Source of the DNA: a virus | Length of the DNA: 64,000 nt | Virus record (IMG/VR): IMGVR_UViG_3300013118_000321 | Coordinates: 41,156-105,155 of that record | Direction: 5' to 3' (one strand) | Shown: positions 62,476 to 64,000 of the stretch, in pieces | Position numbering within the stretch: position 1 is the first letter of the stretch | Layout: every line of letters starts with the position of its first letter | Program-made: the position numbers and the translations under genes | Notes under the pieces: model-generated | The model's database searches: none | The model's input: the letters and a program-made list of their open reading frames with translations, nothing else | What the model was told of the DNA's origin: nothing

Positions 62476-63014
62476 TTTTTTCCTCCTGTTTCTTCTAAAA
62501 TAAAATTTACTAAATTTTCTACCGACTGGTCAATAGTTTCCTTATTGGTGTCGATAATTAAATCTGCGTTCTTTGGTTCTTGGAATGGATCCGAAATGCC
62601 CGTAAAGTTCGGGATATGCTCAGGATCCGTTTTAGGTAAAAGTGCCTTTCTGTACAATCCTTTGGGATCTCTCTCAATTAAGGTTTCAATATCACACTTA
62701 ACATAAACAATCCTAGACAGCGGGTTGTCAGACTTTACCTCTCTCCGTATATCATCATAAGGGTTTATTGCAGACATTACACAGACCACTTTGTTGCGGG
62801 ACAAAACCTTCCCAACAAACGAAAGTCTTCTGATATTAGTGTTCCTGTCCTCTTTTGAAAACCCAAGGTCCTTGCAGAGTCCCTCTCTATATTCGTCACC
62901 GTCGATAACCTCTACATTATAACCCATCTCTCTTAGGCGGGTTTGTGCTAAAAAAGTCATTGTAGACTTACCTGCGCCACTCATGCCTGTCATCTGTACA
63001 AAAATACCACTCAT
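62472..63014 (-). CDS. cysC: Adenylylsulfate kinase-like protein (CysC family)
   Basis: A 180-aa P-loop kinase. The Walker A motif GMSGAGKST lies at residues 10-18, DGD at 38-40, and the family block of Arg/Asn residues (DRNTNIRR) follows. The length matches stand-alone APS kinases, which phosphorylate adenosine 5'-phosphosulfate to PAPS, the sulfate donor. One base separates it from the upstream nucleotidyltransferase, and the next gene starts inside its end with an ATGA overlap. Some CysC homologues act on other substrates: Campylobacter Cj1415 phosphorylates cytidine diphosphoramidate. Sulfation is therefore likely but not certain. No ATP sulfurylase is visible in the window, so any APS would come from the host or from phage genes elsewhere. 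Confidence 0.85.
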   Translation of the reverse strand: MSGIFVQMTGMSGAGKSTMTFLAQTRLREMGYNVEVIDGDEYREGLCKDLGFSKEDRNTNIRRLSFVGKVLSRNKVVCVMSAINPYDDIRREVKSDNPLSRIVYVKCDIETLIERDPKGLYRKALLPKTDPEHIPNFTGISDPFQEPKNADLIIDTNKETIDQSVENLVNFILEETGGKK

Positions 63015-63015
63015 A

Positions 63016-63417
63016 TTATTCTCCCAAATACCTTATTACTAAATCATGTATAGATGAGTCGACATTCTCACGCCAAGACTCATTGCTCTCTTTGATGTTG
63101 TTTCTAATTCCAGTAGCGGAAATAAACCCAATGTTCTGTGGAGGTACGTGCTCGTTAAGTTCATACCCAACTCCGCGTCCCCAATTGACACTTTCAATGT
63201 CTGGGATACAAACTACCTCCACGTCCTGCTCACTGTATACTTTTTGTATCATTTCTACTGTCTGTTCTGTAGTAAAAGGATTCTTTTCATCGGGCGGGAT
63301 ATCCCTAACTGCGATCAAGATTGGTTTACCCTCGCTTAGCTTCTGGTTGATTAACCACTTGTGTCCATTGTGAAATGGTTGCCACCTGCCAACAAACATT
63401 GCTCTCTTATTGATCAT
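63016..63417 (-). CDS. HxGH-type nucleotidyltransferase (NMN adenylyltransferase/cytidylyltransferase-like)
   Basis: A 133-aa single-domain nucleotidyltransferase of the Rossmann-like HxGH superfamily. The N-terminal motif GRWQPFHNGH (about residues 10-19) binds the nucleotide phosphates. The C-terminal ISATGIR (about residues 99-105) matches the family's ISxTxIR signature, so both halves of the active site are present. Relatives transfer AMP or CMP from a nucleoside triphosphate to NMN, pantetheine phosphate or sugar/alcohol phosphates; the substrate cannot be read from the sequence. It sits between a nucleotide-sugar dehydrogenase and an APS-kinase-like gene with almost no spacing, which suggests a shared surface-sugar or sulfate/phosphate modification role. 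An NAD-salvage role (NadM-like) is the main alternative. Confidence 0.8.
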   Translation of the reverse strand: MINKRAMFVGRWQPFHNGHKWLINQKLSEGKPILIAVRDIPPDEKNPFTTEQTVEMIQKVYSEQDVEVVCIPDIESVNWGRGVGYELNEHVPPQNIGFISATGIRNNIKESNESWRENVDSSIHDLVIRYLGE

Positions 63418-64000
63418 CCGAAATTGCCCTACCTTTTAGTTTTTCCCAATCCTTCTCTGGTCTTACATTTAAATTTGTCTTCCATGCGCCCTTCAACACC
63501 GCAAGGTCCAATCCGATTGAATCCGCAAATGTCATAAACGCATTAATATCTTTAGGGAAACAAGACCCTCCGAAACCCATCTTACCATCTGGTCCTGGCA
63601 CCTGTAAGTGTGAATCACCTACACGTCCGTCCGATACAAAACCTCTGACGGCTTTTTCCCAATTAATCGTTCCTGTCTTCTCTGCCACCATATTCATCTC
63701 GTTCATAAAAGAAACCTTGACGGCAAAAAACAAATTATTAAAATACTTTATCATCTCAGCTGTTTCATAATTCGTTGTTATGAAATTATTTCCAGCAAAC
63801 CTCAAATTATACAATTGCTTGACCTTATTAACTGACAAGTTTCGCTGTCCATCATCCAAGTCTGTCTCAAAACCCAATACGATTCTAGACTGGTTTAGAA
63901 AATCAAACCTAGCATGCCGCTCAGTTAGAAACTCAGGATTAAAAACAATTTGCAAATTGGGATGCTTCCTCTTTAAACCCCTGGTTGTGCCTGGTACAAC
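63407..64000 (-). CDS. UDP-glucose/GDP-mannose dehydrogenase family protein, C-terminal part (cut by window edge)
   Basis: NAD-dependent nucleotide-sugar dehydrogenases oxidise the C6 hydroxyl of UDP-glucose or GDP-mannose to a uronic acid for surface polysaccharide synthesis. The catalytic-cysteine motif GGSCFPKD is present, preceded by a helix with conserved Lys and Asn (EMIKYFNNLFFAVKVSF), as expected for the central domain. The first in-frame start seen is a TTG, but the frame stays open to position 64000 and reads VVPGTTRGLK..., typical of the family's N-terminal domain, so the gene begins outside the window. About 198 codons are present, while the family is usually 400 or more. The C-terminus ends soon after the catalytic motif, so the protein may lack the usual third domain. 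It overlaps the next gene by 11 bases. The substrate cannot be decided from this fragment. The family assignment is firm. Confidence 0.88.
   Translation of the reverse strand, partial: VVPGTTRGLKRKHPNLQIVFNPEFLTERHARFDFLNQSRIVLGFETDLDDGQRNLSVNKVKQLYNLRFAGNNFITTNYETAEMIKYFNNLFFAVKVSFMNEMNMVAEKTGTINWEKAVRGFVSDGRVGDSHLQVPGPDGKMGFGGSCFPKDINAFMTFADSIGLDLAVLKGAWKTNLNVRPEKDWEKLKGRAISDDQ

Noticed and set aside
1-64000. tRNA genes, CRISPR arrays, insertion sequences, integrase
   Set aside because: No cloverleaf-like stretch, spaced repeats, transposase or recombinase was seen; gaps are too short (97 bases at most) to hold most of them.

Overview
The window is one uninterrupted block of phage genes, all on the minus strand, so transcription runs from position 64000 down to 1. 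It encodes the T4-type head and packaging set: terminase large subunit (gp17), portal (gp20), prohead protease (gp21), acidic scaffold (gp22-like) and major capsid protein (gp23). It also has the baseplate proteins gp6 and gp25 and a gp55-like late sigma factor. This points to a distant T4-like myovirus. Base composition is moderately AT-rich by eye, and many accessory genes look like those of uncultured aquatic T4-like phages. The host cannot be named. A lipobox protein and spanin-like proteins suggest a Gram-negative one.

Layout in transcription order. (1) 64000-61.7 kb: a cut-off UDP-sugar dehydrogenase, an HxGH nucleotidyltransferase, a CysC/APS-kinase-like enzyme and small genes. (2) 61.7-60.7 kb: late sigma factor and a small helical protein. 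(3) 60.7-57.4 kb: three tandem paralogues sharing one domain but ending in an M23 peptidase whose motif order appears circularly permuted, an SGNH hydrolase, and a short basic tail. (4) 57.3-42.4 kb: a probable spike or baseplate protein, a 2800-aa protein with a peptidoglycan-binding-like N-terminus, gp25, gp6 and a 771-aa structural protein. (5) 42.4-18.2 kb: a 4178-aa protein with LamG-like segments, then five further structural proteins. (6) 18.2-12.7 kb: J-domain protein, RuvC-like nuclease, primase and a single-chain Mre11-Rad50 (gp47-gp46) fusion. (7) 12.7-10.5 kb: holin-like, spanin-like, zinc-ribbon and lipoprotein genes, a probable lysis cassette. (8) 10.5-1 kb: terminase, portal, core/protease/scaffold/capsid genes, interrupted by a DUF1360-like membrane protein and a ribosomal protein S21 homologue.

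Genes are tightly packed, with many ATGA-type overlaps. The longest gap is about 97 bases, so no stretch over 300 bases lacks a gene. I saw no tRNA, rRNA, CRISPR array, insertion sequence or integrase. T4 genes 18 and 19 (sheath and tube) are not in their usual place between gp17 and gp20.

The most unusual material is the envelope-attack group (permuted M23 peptidase, SGNH hydrolase, peptidoglycan-binding giant protein), the Mre11-Rad50 fusion, the S21 gene inside the head operon, and a beta-rich module recurring in several virion proteins.
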